17,019 nt of DNA from Lachnospiraceae bacterium UBA5902 (GCA_002431865.1 DJEI01000100.1:1-17019); one strand, 5' to 3'. Positions 1 through 7,120 are shown, counted from the first letter of the stretch. The notes: generated by a model from the letters alone, not told the origin. Numbers and translations: made by a program.

Positions 1-17
1 AAAGACGGGTAATACAT

Positions 18-647
18 ATGAAGAAAATGAAGAAGTTCGTAGTCCTTTGTCTTGCAGTTACCATGCTTTTGACTGCATGTGGAAAAAAAGGTGAAGAAGT
101 AACAAAGGAATTGAGCATTACGCAGATGCAGGCAATCTGTGAGCTGGCAACAGTCAAATGTTATTATCATAATGTGGCAAAGCTGTCGAAGGAAAAGGAA
201 GTCCTGTGGTGGGATACATCGGCAGAGCTTTGGATTGAATATTCTGGCATCGTAAAGCTTGGGGTGGATATTGCGAATCTGGATATGCAGGTGGACGGAG
301 ATCAGGTGACGATCACGATGCCGAAGGCAGAGGTGCTGAACTGCAAGGTAGATCAAACGTCGTTAAATGAAGACGCCTATTATACAACCCGTGAAGGTCT
401 TGGCGCAGAGAAGATCAATGCGGACGATCAGACGGAAGCAATCAAGACCGCGCAGGAAAATATGCTGGAGAATGTCCAGTCGGATGAATCCCTGTTGAAA
501 CAGGCGCAGCAGCGGGCACAGGAACTGTTGGAGCAGTATGTGAAGAATGTCGGCGATGCGATGGGAAAAACGTATGAGGTGAGTTTTGTGATTGCGGACG
601 AAGCCAGAGCCAATACAGTAAGTGAGGAAGGGGGCAGTGCAAAATGA
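18..647 (+). CDS. DUF4230-family lipoprotein
   Basis: This is a predicted membrane-anchored lipoprotein of 209 residues. A basic N-terminus (KKMKK) and a hydrophobic stretch end in the lipobox LLTAC, so Cys21 should be lipidated and the mature protein should face the outside of the membrane. The region from about residue 35 to 120 (ELATVKCYYHNVAKL, then GVDIANLDMQVDGDQVTITMPKAEVL) matches my recollection of the DUF4230 family, whose function is unknown. The C-terminal part is rich in Gln, Glu and Ala and probably helical (about 140-180). The stop codon overlaps the start of the next gene as ATGA, so the two are probably translated together. The ribosome binding site is weak (GACGGG upstream of ATG 18), and the true promoter may lie outside the window. 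The lipoprotein call is solid; the family call is good; no function can be assigned. Confidence 0.85.
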   Translation: MKKMKKFVVLCLAVTMLLTACGKKGEEVTKELSITQMQAICELATVKCYYHNVAKLSKEKEVLWWDTSAELWIEYSGIVKLGVDIANLDMQVDGDQVTITMPKAEVLNCKVDQTSLNEDAYYTTREGLGAEKINADDQTEAIKTAQENMLENVQSDESLLKQAQQRAQELLEQYVKNVGDAMGKTYEVSFVIADEARANTVSEEGGSAK

Positions 648-859
648 TTGATAAAAATGTGCGGAATTGTAATCTAATGAAACGAATTGTAAATATCATA
701 CAGGCTTTTGTGGCATATGTGATAGCGCAGACGATCACCGATAATTTCTTAAATGGATCAGTTGTCTGGACGATCGTGATTATGGTGGTTGTGTTGATTG
801 CATTTATTCCATTAGGAATATGGCTGGATAAAAAAATAGATGCACGTTATGAGAATTAA
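644..859 (+). CDS. Small two-helix membrane protein
   Basis: This is a 71-residue protein whose ATG overlaps the preceding TGA (ATGA). The overlap indicates translational coupling with the DUF4230 lipoprotein. Two hydrophobic segments are visible, about residues 16-38 (IVNIIQAFVAYVIAQTI) and 40-62 (VVWTIVIMVVVLIAFIPLGIWL), followed by a short charged tail. I do not recognise a family. Coupling and hydrophobicity suggest a membrane partner of the lipoprotein, but that is inference. An ATG at codon 12 (ATGAAACGAATT) is a possible alternative start that would keep both helices. Confidence 0.7.
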   Translation: MIDKNVRNCNLMKRIVNIIQAFVAYVIAQTITDNFLNGSVVWTIVIMVVVLIAFIPLGIWLDKKIDARYEN

Positions 860-870
860 AAATTTGATTG

Positions 871-906
871 AAACATGAAAAAGAGCCGTTGCGATTGCAG
901 CGGCTC
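871..906 (-). terminator. Intrinsic terminator of bioY
   Basis: On the minus strand a stem GAGCCGCTGC / GCAACGGCTC (one G-T wobble, short loop) is followed by TTTTTCATGTTT. It lies between the stop codon of bioY and the end of the convergent small membrane protein gene. On the plus strand the stem is followed only by a poor T stretch, so it mainly serves bioY. Confidence 0.75.
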
Positions 907-939
907 AAGTTCTTTAAGGGGAGGGAGTCTCGATTTATG

Positions 940-1506
940 TTAGTCCTCGTCCTCGACATCTCTACGCAGATAAATCAGTTTTCGGAACGCTGGTACGATC
1001 TGTGCGGCAACGACCGCCTTTACAAGATCAAGTGCAATAAAAGGAAGAAAACCGGCTACAAAAGCAGCCTTGATACTGCAATGTGATGCGATCATAATCC
1101 AGAAAGAACCGACTGCGTCAACGAGAACAGCGGATAACATAGCAACGATAGTATAACGGATACGATTGTACTTCTTTCCACGGAAGATCGGAACTAAAAT
1201 GGCGATAAAGATAAAGGCGAAGGAAAAACCTCCGTAGGTGCCAAATAAATATCCCGGACCTGCCTGTCCACCAACGAAAACAGGAACACCGACCAATCCG
1301 AGCAACATCCAGATCAGACCAATGAAGAATGATTCTGTCAGTGGGGATACAAGTGCAATCAGAGTGATTACAAAGTTTAAAAGTGTGATGTGTGTTCCGT
1401 TTGGCAGCGGAATGCTGATATAAGCAGATACACACAGGATGGCTGCGAAAAGTGCCATCATGACAATTGAGTAGGTTGAAAATTTGCTTTTTGCTTTTAT
1501 GTCCAT
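940..1506 (-). CDS. bioY: BioY, biotin-specific S component of an ECF transporter
   Basis: This integral membrane protein of 188 residues binds biotin and works with an EcfA-EcfT energising module. The usual BioY landmarks are present: SIPLPNGTHITLLNF at about 31-45, GLVGVPVFVGGQAG followed by GTYGGF at 70-93, and FIALDLVKAVVAA at 156-168. In the last motif, Asp160 and Lys163 match the spacing of the Asp and Lys known to contact biotin in this family. About six hydrophobic helices are visible. The start is well supported by GGAG (1515-1518) nine bases before the ATG. It diverges from the operon at 1743-7923 that encodes the matching EcfA and EcfT, and a shared BirA-like operator lies between them. 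The transcript has a leader of about 130 nt. Transport of biotin is known for the family; the dedicated partnership is inferred from context. Confidence 0.93.
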   Translation of the reverse strand: MDIKAKSKFSTYSIVMMALFAAILCVSAYISIPLPNGTHITLLNFVITLIALVSPLTESFFIGLIWMLLGLVGVPVFVGGQAGPGYLFGTYGGFSFAFIFIAILVPIFRGKKYNRIRYTIVAMLSAVLVDAVGSFWIMIASHCSIKAAFVAGFLPFIALDLVKAVVAAQIVPAFRKLIYLRRDVEDED

Positions 1507-1530
1507 TTCTTTTTCTCCATAGTTTCTGTT

Positions 1531-1616
1531 ATAATAGTCATGCTATTATTGTATTTATACATCGTTATGAAAATCATAGGCGCGTTCCATATTATGGGTA
1601 AGCATATGGACGAACG
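1531..1616 (-). other. Structured bioY leader with two inverted repeats
   Basis: Between the predicted bioY promoter and its ribosome binding site, about 130 nt are transcribed. They contain a 7-bp perfect inverted repeat, ATAATAG-TCATG-CTATTAT (1531-1549). They also contain an interrupted stem pairing CGTTCCATAT (1583-1592) with ATATGGA plus ACG (1604-1616), with a three-base bulge. I do not recognise a known riboswitch. Either hairpin could affect translation or serve as a second protein-binding site. Confidence 0.35.
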
Positions 1617-1645
1617 TATGAGATTCCATAGCAGGTACATGATGT

Positions 1646-1674
1646 AGAATAGCAGATGAAAATAAGAATGTCAA
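1646..1674 (-). promoter_or_regulatory. Promoter of bioY
   Basis: On the minus strand TTGACA (1674-1669) is a perfect -35 box. It is followed after exactly 17 nt by TATTCT (1651-1646), a 4/6 match to the -10 box. The -35 box lies inside the left arm of the BirA-like inverted repeat. Predicted transcription starts near 1639. Confidence 0.6.
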
Positions 1675-1701
1675 CTAAAAACGAACAGTAAAGTTGACAT
1701 T
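1667..1701. promoter_or_regulatory. BirA-like operator shared by divergent biotin genes
   Basis: AATGTCAACT (1667-1676) and AGTTGACATT (1692-1701) form a perfect 10-bp inverted repeat with a 15-bp spacer. This matches the architecture of Firmicute and E. coli BirA sites, in which TTGT(A/T)AAC-type half sites are spaced 14-16 bp. It sits between bioY and the operon with ecfA and ecfT, exactly where a biotin repressor should bind. Each arm contains the TTGACA of one of the two divergent promoters, so binding would occlude both. A further half-site-like TGTAAACT follows at 1701-1708. No birA gene is in the window, so the regulator is inferred. Confidence 0.75.
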
Positions 1702-1722
1702 GTAAACTTTGGGAAATATAAT
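1694..1722 (+). promoter_or_regulatory. Consensus sigma-A promoter of the acyl-CoA/ECF operon
   Basis: TTGACA (1694-1699), a spacer of exactly 17 nt, and TATAAT (1717-1722) give a perfect consensus promoter. Its -35 box is part of the right arm of the operator. Transcription should start at about 1729, only some 14 nt before the preferred ATG, so the leader is very short. Such a strong promoter makes sense if it is normally repressed. Confidence 0.85.
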
Positions 1723-1742
1723 AGGAAACGTTGAGTGAGAAA

Positions 1743-2537
1743 ATGAAGAATAAATTTGAAAAAATATTTGAACAACTGGCGGATTTTCATACGCTTGCCG
1801 GGTACGATGGCTGGATGATCGGGGCGTGTGTGTATGAACAGCGGGAAATGGCAGGAGAACGCGTATCAAGCACAGGATTTTGTGGTGAGAAGGATCTGAC
1901 AGTAGTTGAAAATCAGAAAATCAAAAATCAAAATTCCTGCAAGTCCGAGATCGTGAAGAAAACTTCAAGCTTTGCGGTTATGCGGAATCAATTGGAGTTG
2001 GAAGGAATCTTGTATCAGCTGGAGTTGCATGTAGTGAAACCGGATGTTCAGGAAACAGAGCAATGTGGACAAGATGGTGTAGAAGCAAACATGAACACGA
2101 ACATAGAGAAACCGAAAGTACAGCGGATAGATTTATGCAGACAAACCAGGACAGAAGAAAATATGCATACAGGCGTGGAAAAAACAATTTCGTTTACGCA
2201 TCACGATATCCTTCGGTTTGTGGATGCTGTTGGTGATACGAACTCGATTCACCGGATGGCGCATGCAGTTGTGCCGGGGCTTTTGGTGGTGGAGTGGATG
2301 CTTGACGTGTGGATGAAAAAACAACCAGAGACGCAGGCAGTAGTGCAGACGGAAACCAAAAATGAGATGCAGACAGACATGCAGAATAGCAGGGAATTTA
2401 TTTGCAGATTCCGCTTCGAGAAGCCGGTATTTGTGGATGAGAAGCTGCAGGTGCAGGCAAGAACGGAACGTGGAAAGCAGATCTATGAATGTAAACGAGA
2501 GGATAAGGAAATTGTATGGAACATGCGTATATTATAG
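1743..2537 (+). CDS. MaoC-like hot-dog dehydratase with N-terminal extension
   Basis: The protein is about 264 residues, counted from ATG 1743. A TTG at 1731 in the same frame would be almost leaderless given the promoter. The C-terminal half resembles MaoC / (R)-specific enoyl-CoA hydratase domains: SFTHHDILRFVDAVGDTNSIHR carries the D-x4-H catalytic pair (Asp165, His170; the usual NPIH is NSIH here), then VVPGLLVVEWML, then FRFEKPVFVDEKLQV near the end. The first 100 residues match nothing I recognise. Residues about 102-149 consist of two imperfect 24-residue copies beginning VQ and sharing Cys, Gln, Glu, Asn-Met, Thr and Glu-Lys. A Gln/Glu/Thr-rich insert splits the hot-dog core at about 195-217. 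It is first in the operon and overlaps the thiolase start by 22 nt. Hydration or dehydration of an acyl-CoA is the likely reaction, with the substrate unknown. Confidence 0.65.
   Translation: MKNKFEKIFEQLADFHTLAGYDGWMIGACVYEQREMAGERVSSTGFCGEKDLTVVENQKIKNQNSCKSEIVKKTSSFAVMRNQLELEGILYQLELHVVKPDVQETEQCGQDGVEANMNTNIEKPKVQRIDLCRQTRTEENMHTGVEKTISFTHHDILRFVDAVGDTNSIHRMAHAVVPGLLVVEWMLDVWMKKQPETQAVVQTETKNEMQTDMQNSREFICRFRFEKPVFVDEKLQVQARTERGKQIYECKREDKEIVWNMRIL
2046..2189 (+). repeat. 72-bp imperfect internal tandem duplication
   Basis: Within the hot-dog gene the two 24-codon segments 2046-2117 and 2118-2189 encode related peptides. Both start with Val-Gln and share Cys at position 7, Gln at 9, Glu at 13, Asn-Met at 15-16, Thr at 18 and Glu-Lys at 21-22. 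The copies have diverged at the DNA level. They lie between the N-terminal part and the MaoC-like part, as a linker. Confidence 0.5.
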
Positions 2538-3661
2538 ACGGACGCCGCAGCTATATCGGTGTCGAAAATGGAATGTATAAACATCTGCCAGCCGAGGTGC
2601 TTGCGGCGGAGGTACTTTGCGCGCTAGTACCGGAAGATGCACGTCAGATTGTCGATGAAGTGATCGTCGGAAATGGTGTCGGAGCCAGTGGAAATATTGG
2701 CAGACTGGCAACGCTTACGGCACATTTCCCGCAGGCAGTTCCCGCGTACACGGTGGATATGCAGTGCGGATCGGGATTGGAAGCACTGACGATCGCTGCG
2801 GCGAAGATCCGAAGCGGACAGGCAGATCTGATCGTGGCAGGTGGCGTGGATAGTTCGTCGACGGCACCGCGCCGGGCGTACAACCGGAATCATCCGGACT
2901 ATGAACGCTATGGAGGCGAGGAGTCTTTTTATTCCGTCGCAAAATTTGCACCGGGAGAGCATGATCCGTATGCGATGATTCGCGGCGCAGAGCGTGTGGC
3001 AGTGGATGCGCAGATGACCAGACAGGAATTAAATAAATGGGTATTGCGATCACATTCTTGCGCAAAACAGGCAAGAGAAGCCGGTGTGCTTGAACCATAT
3101 CTGGTCGGCGTGCAGGGGGTTGCTGCGGATGCGGGTATCCGGGATCGCATGAGTGAACGATTCTTGGATAAATTACCGCCGCTTCTGCCGGACGGAGCGA
3201 TACTGACAGCTGGAAATACATGCCTGATGCATGACGGTGCGGCATTTTTGATGGTGGCATCGGAGCGGTATGTAAAGGAACATAAGCTGACACCGCTTGC
3301 GGAAATCGTCGATTCCGTAACGGTTGGCGGTAACCCGGACAAAAGCCCGGAGACCGCGATTCTTGCCATTCAGAAATTACTTGCCAAGACGGGACATACG
3401 GCGGAAGATATTGCGGTATTTGAATGTAATGAGGCATTCGCGGTAATTGATGCGCTTTTCGCACGTGCCTATCCAGAAGCAATTGACCGTTACAACCGGT
3501 ATGGCGGGGCACTCGCATATGGACATCCATACGGTGCATCAGGAGGTATCATTACGATACATGCATGTCGGGCGCTGCAGGAGACACCGGGCTATGCAGT
3601 ATGCAGCATTGCGGCAGCAGGAGGCATCGGACATACGTTGTTGCTGCGGTCGTGGGTGTAA
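2516..3661 (+). CDS. Thiolase-like acetyl-CoA acyltransferase (YhfS-like)
   Basis: This is a 381-residue member of the thiolase fold, which joins or cleaves acyl-CoA and acetyl-CoA. The nucleophile motif DMQCGSGLEAL places Cys84. NEAFA (305-309) and GGALAYGHPYGASGG (330-344, with His337) are the usual active-site loops. The C-terminal loop that normally reads C-x-G-G-G is AAAGGIG here, so the second catalytic Cys appears to be Ala366, although Cys363 is close. The start ATG 2516 overlaps the previous gene and is preceded by AAGGAA. With the ligase downstream it recalls the B. subtilis yhfS-yhfT pair, which is BirA-regulated together with a bioY paralogue. That context is established knowledge; homology here is inferred from type and order, not aligned. 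The substrate is unknown. Confidence 0.8.
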   Translation: MEHAYIIDGRRSYIGVENGMYKHLPAEVLAAEVLCALVPEDARQIVDEVIVGNGVGASGNIGRLATLTAHFPQAVPAYTVDMQCGSGLEALTIAAAKIRSGQADLIVAGGVDSSSTAPRRAYNRNHPDYERYGGEESFYSVAKFAPGEHDPYAMIRGAERVAVDAQMTRQELNKWVLRSHSCAKQAREAGVLEPYLVGVQGVAADAGIRDRMSERFLDKLPPLLPDGAILTAGNTCLMHDGAAFLMVASERYVKEHKLTPLAEIVDSVTVGGNPDKSPETAILAIQKLLAKTGHTAEDIAVFECNEAFAVIDALFARAYPEAIDRYNRYGGALAYGHPYGASGGIITIHACRALQETPGYAVCSIAAAGGIGHTLLLRSWV

Positions 3662-3721
3662 ATTATTACAAGTAGTCTGGGTGTAGGTCATGCATCCGGC
3701 AGGATGAAAAAGGAATGTAAC

Positions 3722-4981
3722 ATGCAGTATATTGATTATCTGACAAAACAACCAGTGGACAAAGACGCAATCATCATCAACGGTGATTGCTATACATATG
3801 GAACGCTCTATGCGCTTGTGCAGGATGCACGAGCGCGTCTGCCACAATTCACAGAAAAACATCTGTATCCGATTCGCGAGACAGGGATTTTGAAGCAGTT
3901 GATCTTATTTCTGGCGTGTGCGGGAACGAATCAGGTACCGGTCATCGTGCCAGCGGACAGCAAATTAGAGGTGACAGATCCGCTGCTTGATACGCCTGTG
4001 CCGGAGCGCGCGGCGATGGCAGTGATGACGTCCGGGACAACCGGAATTCCGAAGATTTTATTTCGGAGCTTCGAGAGCTGGGCGGATTTCTTCCCAATTC
4101 AGAATGAAGTGTTTGGCGTGGATGCGGACAGCCGTTTATTTGTGCAGGGAAGCCTTGCATTTACCGGAAATCTGAATCTGTATATGGGACAGCTTGCGGC
4201 AGGTGGCACGCTGATTGCAGAGGATGTATTTCTGCCGGGCAAATGGGAACAGGTGATGGAGCGCGAAAGGGCAAATGGTATTTACCTGATTCCGTCCAAG
4301 TTACTTATGCTGCCTCGTGTATTTAAGGGCGTAAATCCGAATATCCGCACGATCATTTCGGGCTCGCAGAGCCTTGGAAAAAACGATGCGGAAACATTGA
4401 AGAAGATATTTCCGAATACGGAGATTACATTATACTATGGCGCGAGCGAATTGAATTATATCACGTATGTGAAGTCGGCGGATATGACGGAAGAGCGGAA
4501 TCTGATTGGCAAACCATTTCCGGGGGTGCGGGTGTTCATACAGGATGATGAAATGTACGTGGACAATGCATTTCACGTGGAGAATATTACCGTGCCGTAT
4601 TCGCTGAAGGACAGCGGGCGGATGGATGCGCAGGGAAATTTCTATTTCCTTGGACGGACAGACGACATCGTCGGTGTGCGCGGACGCAAGGTGTCGATGA
4701 TGAAGATTGAAAATGCGTTGGAGGAAGTCGCAGGCATCACAGAGGCGGCGGTTGTTCAGCTTCCGAAGGAGAAGGAGGCAGATATGCCGGCGGAGATCGT
4801 GAGTGCATTTGTGACAGTGGAAGGCGCGGATGTGCCGGAGAATCTGCGGCAGCGGTTGAAGGAGAAGCTTGCGGATTTTGAGATTCCGAAGCGCGTGATC
4901 GCGCTGGAGGCGTTGCCGAAGAACACAAGCGGGAAAGTGGATAAGACGCGGCTGAAGAAGATGTGGATGGATTCGGAGTAA
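3722..4981 (+). CDS. Compact AMP-forming acyl-CoA ligase (YhfT-like)
   Basis: This member of the adenylate-forming superfamily activates a carboxylic acid to acyl-AMP and then to acyl-CoA. Motifs in order are TSGTTGIPK (103-111, phosphate loop), YYGASE (238-243), DSGR (297-300, ribose-binding Asp), GRTDDIVGVRGRKVS (311-325, hinge) and LPKNTSGKVDKTR with the catalytic Lys405. At 419 residues it is roughly 100 shorter than typical acyl-CoA synthetases, and the N-terminal subdomain is abbreviated. The start at ATG 3722 is preferred because AGGA (3711-3714) lies seven bases before it. The in-frame ATG at 3704 has a poorer site and would add MKKECN. It follows the thiolase by 60 nt. Its last codons (GATTCGGAGTAA) are also the first part of the 64-bp repeat that follows. 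The substrate is unknown; a pimelate-like or medium-chain acid fits the biotin context. Confidence 0.85.
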   Translation: MQYIDYLTKQPVDKDAIIINGDCYTYGTLYALVQDARARLPQFTEKHLYPIRETGILKQLILFLACAGTNQVPVIVPADSKLEVTDPLLDTPVPERAAMAVMTSGTTGIPKILFRSFESWADFFPIQNEVFGVDADSRLFVQGSLAFTGNLNLYMGQLAAGGTLIAEDVFLPGKWEQVMERERANGIYLIPSKLLMLPRVFKGVNPNIRTIISGSQSLGKNDAETLKKIFPNTEITLYYGASELNYITYVKSADMTEERNLIGKPFPGVRVFIQDDEMYVDNAFHVENITVPYSLKDSGRMDAQGNFYFLGRTDDIVGVRGRKVSMMKIENALEEVAGITEAAVVQLPKEKEADMPAEIVSAFVTVEGADVPENLRQRLKEKLADFEIPKRVIALEALPKNTSGKVDKTRLKKMWMDSE

Positions 4982-5224
4982 AACAGAGGAAATGAGGTGG
5001 ATTGCTCCAAGTTGAGAAAAAGAGAATGAGTTGGATTCGGAGTAAAACAGGCAGAGTGAGGTAGATTGCTCCAAGTCGAGAAAAAGGGAATGAGTTGGAT
5101 TCGGAGTAAAACAGGGGAAATGGGATGGATTGCTCCAAGTCATGAAAAAGGGAATGAGTTGGAGTAGGAATAAAACAGGAAGAAAGAAGTTGATTGCTCC
5201 AAGTCGAGAAAAAGAGAGCGAACT
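4969..5224 (+). repeat. Four tandem 64-bp imperfect repeats before ecfA
   Basis: The units are 4969-5032, 5033-5096, 5097-5160 and 5161-5224, each exactly 64 bp. Each of the first three begins GGATTCGGAGTAAAACAG. All carry GATTGCTCCAAGT and a purine-rich GAGAAAAAG block. The fourth has diverged most and runs into the ribosome binding region of ecfA. Unit 1 begins inside the ligase gene and contains its stop codon, so the array probably grew by duplication of the ligase 3' end. TCCAA and TTGGA within a unit are complementary and could pair. The 64-bp period is not a multiple of three, so the array does not encode a repeat protein. Confidence 0.9.
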
Positions 5225-5227
5225 ATA

Positions 5228-7120
5228 GTGGCAGCAGAACAGAAAAAAATGGAGGACCGGACGGTGATACGGGCAGAACAGGTAAGATTTCAATATAAAA
5301 AGCGCGATGTAGATGGAAATGTAATTGCGACGGAGGAAATCTTAAAGGGAGTAGATCTTACAATTAAAAAGGGTGAGTTCATCGCGCTGCTTGGCAGAAA
5401 TGGTTCCGGCAAGACGACTTTCTCGAAGCAGTTAAATGCAATTCTTCGTCCATCGGAAGGTACGGTGACGGTAGACGGGATGGGAACAAAGGATGCGGAT
5501 AAGCTGTATGAGATCCGCCAGCGTGTCGGCATGGTGTTCCAGAATCCAGACAATCAGATGGTGGCGGCAAGTGTGGAAGAAGAGGTTGCATTTGGCCCGG
5601 AGAATCTGGGGATGGAGTCGGAGACGATCGTATCGCGTGTCAAGCAGGCACTCGAACAGGTGCGGATGTGGAAGCGGAGAAAGACGGCTCCGAATCATTT
5701 GTCGGGTGGACAGAAACAGCGGATCGCAATTGCAGGAATTCTTGCGATGCATCCGGATTATATCGTCTTAGACGAGCCGACTGCGATGCTTGATCCGAAA
5801 GGGCGGAAAGAAGTGATGGAAGCGTTACAGCGGCTGAATCAGGAACAGGAAATGACCGTGATTCTGATCACCCATGATATGGAAGAGGCGGCACTTGCGA
5901 GCCGGGTGATTCTGCTTGCGGACGGACAGGTGCGATTTGATGGAACGCCGGAGAATTTCTTCGGAGCGGATGCGCTGCTTGCGGAGATGGGGATGGAGTC
6001 GCCGCTTTCTTATCGGGTTCAGCGGGTAATGGGAAGTGCAGAAAGTCAGCTAGCAGATGCAGGTAAAAAAAGAGATAAGATAGATGCAAACGATAGATCC
6101 ATAAAAAATGAGTGGACTGTGGAACAGAAAAAGCAGGTACATGATGATAATCAGACCGACAGTTGTCAAAAAACTGGTGAGTTAGAGGACCAAATAAAAG
6201 ATAAAGATCTCCTCTCCCTGCAACACGTTAGCTATATTTACAGTCCGGGAACCGCGTACGAGAAGGTTGCTCTGGACGACGTGAGTCTGTCGTTAGGGAA
6301 AGGGGAGATTGTCGGACTTGCCGGTCATACCGGTTCCGGGAAATCTACCATGATCCAGCTTCTGAACGGGCTGCTGAAACCGACCAGCGGAACGGTTACA
6401 TTTGAAGGTAAGGATATTCATGCAAAGGGATATTCTGGCAATTATCTGCGCAGTAAGGTTGGCATGGTGTTCCAATATCCGGAGCATCAGATGATCTGTG
6501 ATACGGTATGGGAGGATGTCGCATTTGGACCAAACAAGCAGGGCTTGACGGAGGAAGCATGCAAAGCGCGTGTGGAGCATGCGCTTCGGTTTGTCAATCT
6601 GCCTGAAAAATATTATACAGCATCGCCGTTACAGTTATCAGGCGGACAGAAGCGGCGTGTGGCGATTGCAGGTGTGCTTGCGATGCAGCCGGAGTATATC
6701 ATATTGGACGAGCCGGCAGCAGGACTGGACGCAGAAGGAAAACGAGAAATATTCGACCGAATCCGGCGGATGAGCCGGGAGCAGGGAATCGGAGTTCTGC
6801 TTGTCTCACATAGTATGGAAGATCTGGCGGAATACGCAGACCGGATCATTGTGCTGGACGATGGGAAGAAGATATTGGATGACCGACCGGCAGAAGTATT
6901 TGCCAAGCGGGAGACGCTTGTGGATTGCGGACTAGATGTACCAGAAACCGTGAAGCTGGCAGATAAATTGCGTGCAAGCGGATATGCGATTCCACAGAAT
7001 GCGATCCGAGAGAAAGAATTGCTCGATTATCTTGGTAATTGCAAAAATAGTTCTGCAGGAAGAGAAAACGTTGATACCAAGAACAGATTGGATGAAAGGA
7101 AGCAAGGAGATAATTTATGA
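5228..7120 (+). CDS. ecfA: Fused EcfA1-EcfA2 ATPase of an ECF transporter
   Basis: The protein is a 630-residue fusion of two complete ECF ATP-binding domains; most Firmicutes encode these as two genes. Domain 1 has Walker A GRNGSGKTT (56-64), Q-loop FQNPDNQ (104-110), LSGGQKQR (158-165), YIVLDEP (178-184) and switch His216. Domain 2 has GHTGSGKST (366-374), FQYPEHQ (415-421), LSGGQKRR (470-477), YIILDEP (490-496) and His528. A hydrophilic linker of about 55 residues (270-325) joins them, and a charged tail follows domain 2. Both sites look catalytically intact. The GTG start at 5228 has AAAGAGAG upstream; ATG 5249 is the alternative. The stop overlaps the ecfT start (ATGA). The complex would hydrolyse ATP in the cytoplasm to drive uptake through EcfT and an S component, most obviously the divergent BioY. 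Confidence 0.92.
   Translation: MAAEQKKMEDRTVIRAEQVRFQYKKRDVDGNVIATEEILKGVDLTIKKGEFIALLGRNGSGKTTFSKQLNAILRPSEGTVTVDGMGTKDADKLYEIRQRVGMVFQNPDNQMVAASVEEEVAFGPENLGMESETIVSRVKQALEQVRMWKRRKTAPNHLSGGQKQRIAIAGILAMHPDYIVLDEPTAMLDPKGRKEVMEALQRLNQEQEMTVILITHDMEEAALASRVILLADGQVRFDGTPENFFGADALLAEMGMESPLSYRVQRVMGSAESQLADAGKKRDKIDANDRSIKNEWTVEQKKQVHDDNQTDSCQKTGELEDQIKDKDLLSLQHVSYIYSPGTAYEKVALDDVSLSLGKGEIVGLAGHTGSGKSTMIQLLNGLLKPTSGTVTFEGKDIHAKGYSGNYLRSKVGMVFQYPEHQMICDTVWEDVAFGPNKQGLTEEACKARVEHALRFVNLPEKYYTASPLQLSGGQKRRVAIAGVLAMQPEYIILDEPAAGLDAEGKREIFDRIRRMSREQGIGVLLVSHSMEDLAEYADRIIVLDDGKKILDDRPAEVFAKRETLVDCGLDVPETVKLADKLRASGYAIPQNAIREKELLDYLGNCKNSSAGRENVDTKNRLDERKQGDNL

Noticed and set aside
868..1086. 72-codon plus-strand frame starting at the bioY terminator
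   Set aside because: It begins in the terminator hairpin, is antisense to the bioY 3' end and has no ribosome binding site.
1731..1742. TTG at 1731 as start of the hot-dog gene
   Set aside because: With the consensus promoter, transcription should begin at about 1729, leaving no room for a ribosome binding site. ATG 1743 is more plausible, though not proven.
2715..3539. 274-codon open frame on the minus strand
   Set aside because: It is antisense to the thiolase active-site motifs, rich in Pro, His, Arg and Ser, and is best explained by the codon bias of the sense gene.
4969..5224. Repeat array considered as CRISPR
   Set aside because: The 64-bp units are contiguous with no unique spacers, and no cas gene is nearby.
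4430..5293. 287-codon open frame on the minus strand
   Set aside because: It runs antisense through the conserved ligase motifs and the 64-bp repeat array, whose period is not a multiple of three. Its peptide is low-complexity and matches no family. No ribosome binding site is seen.
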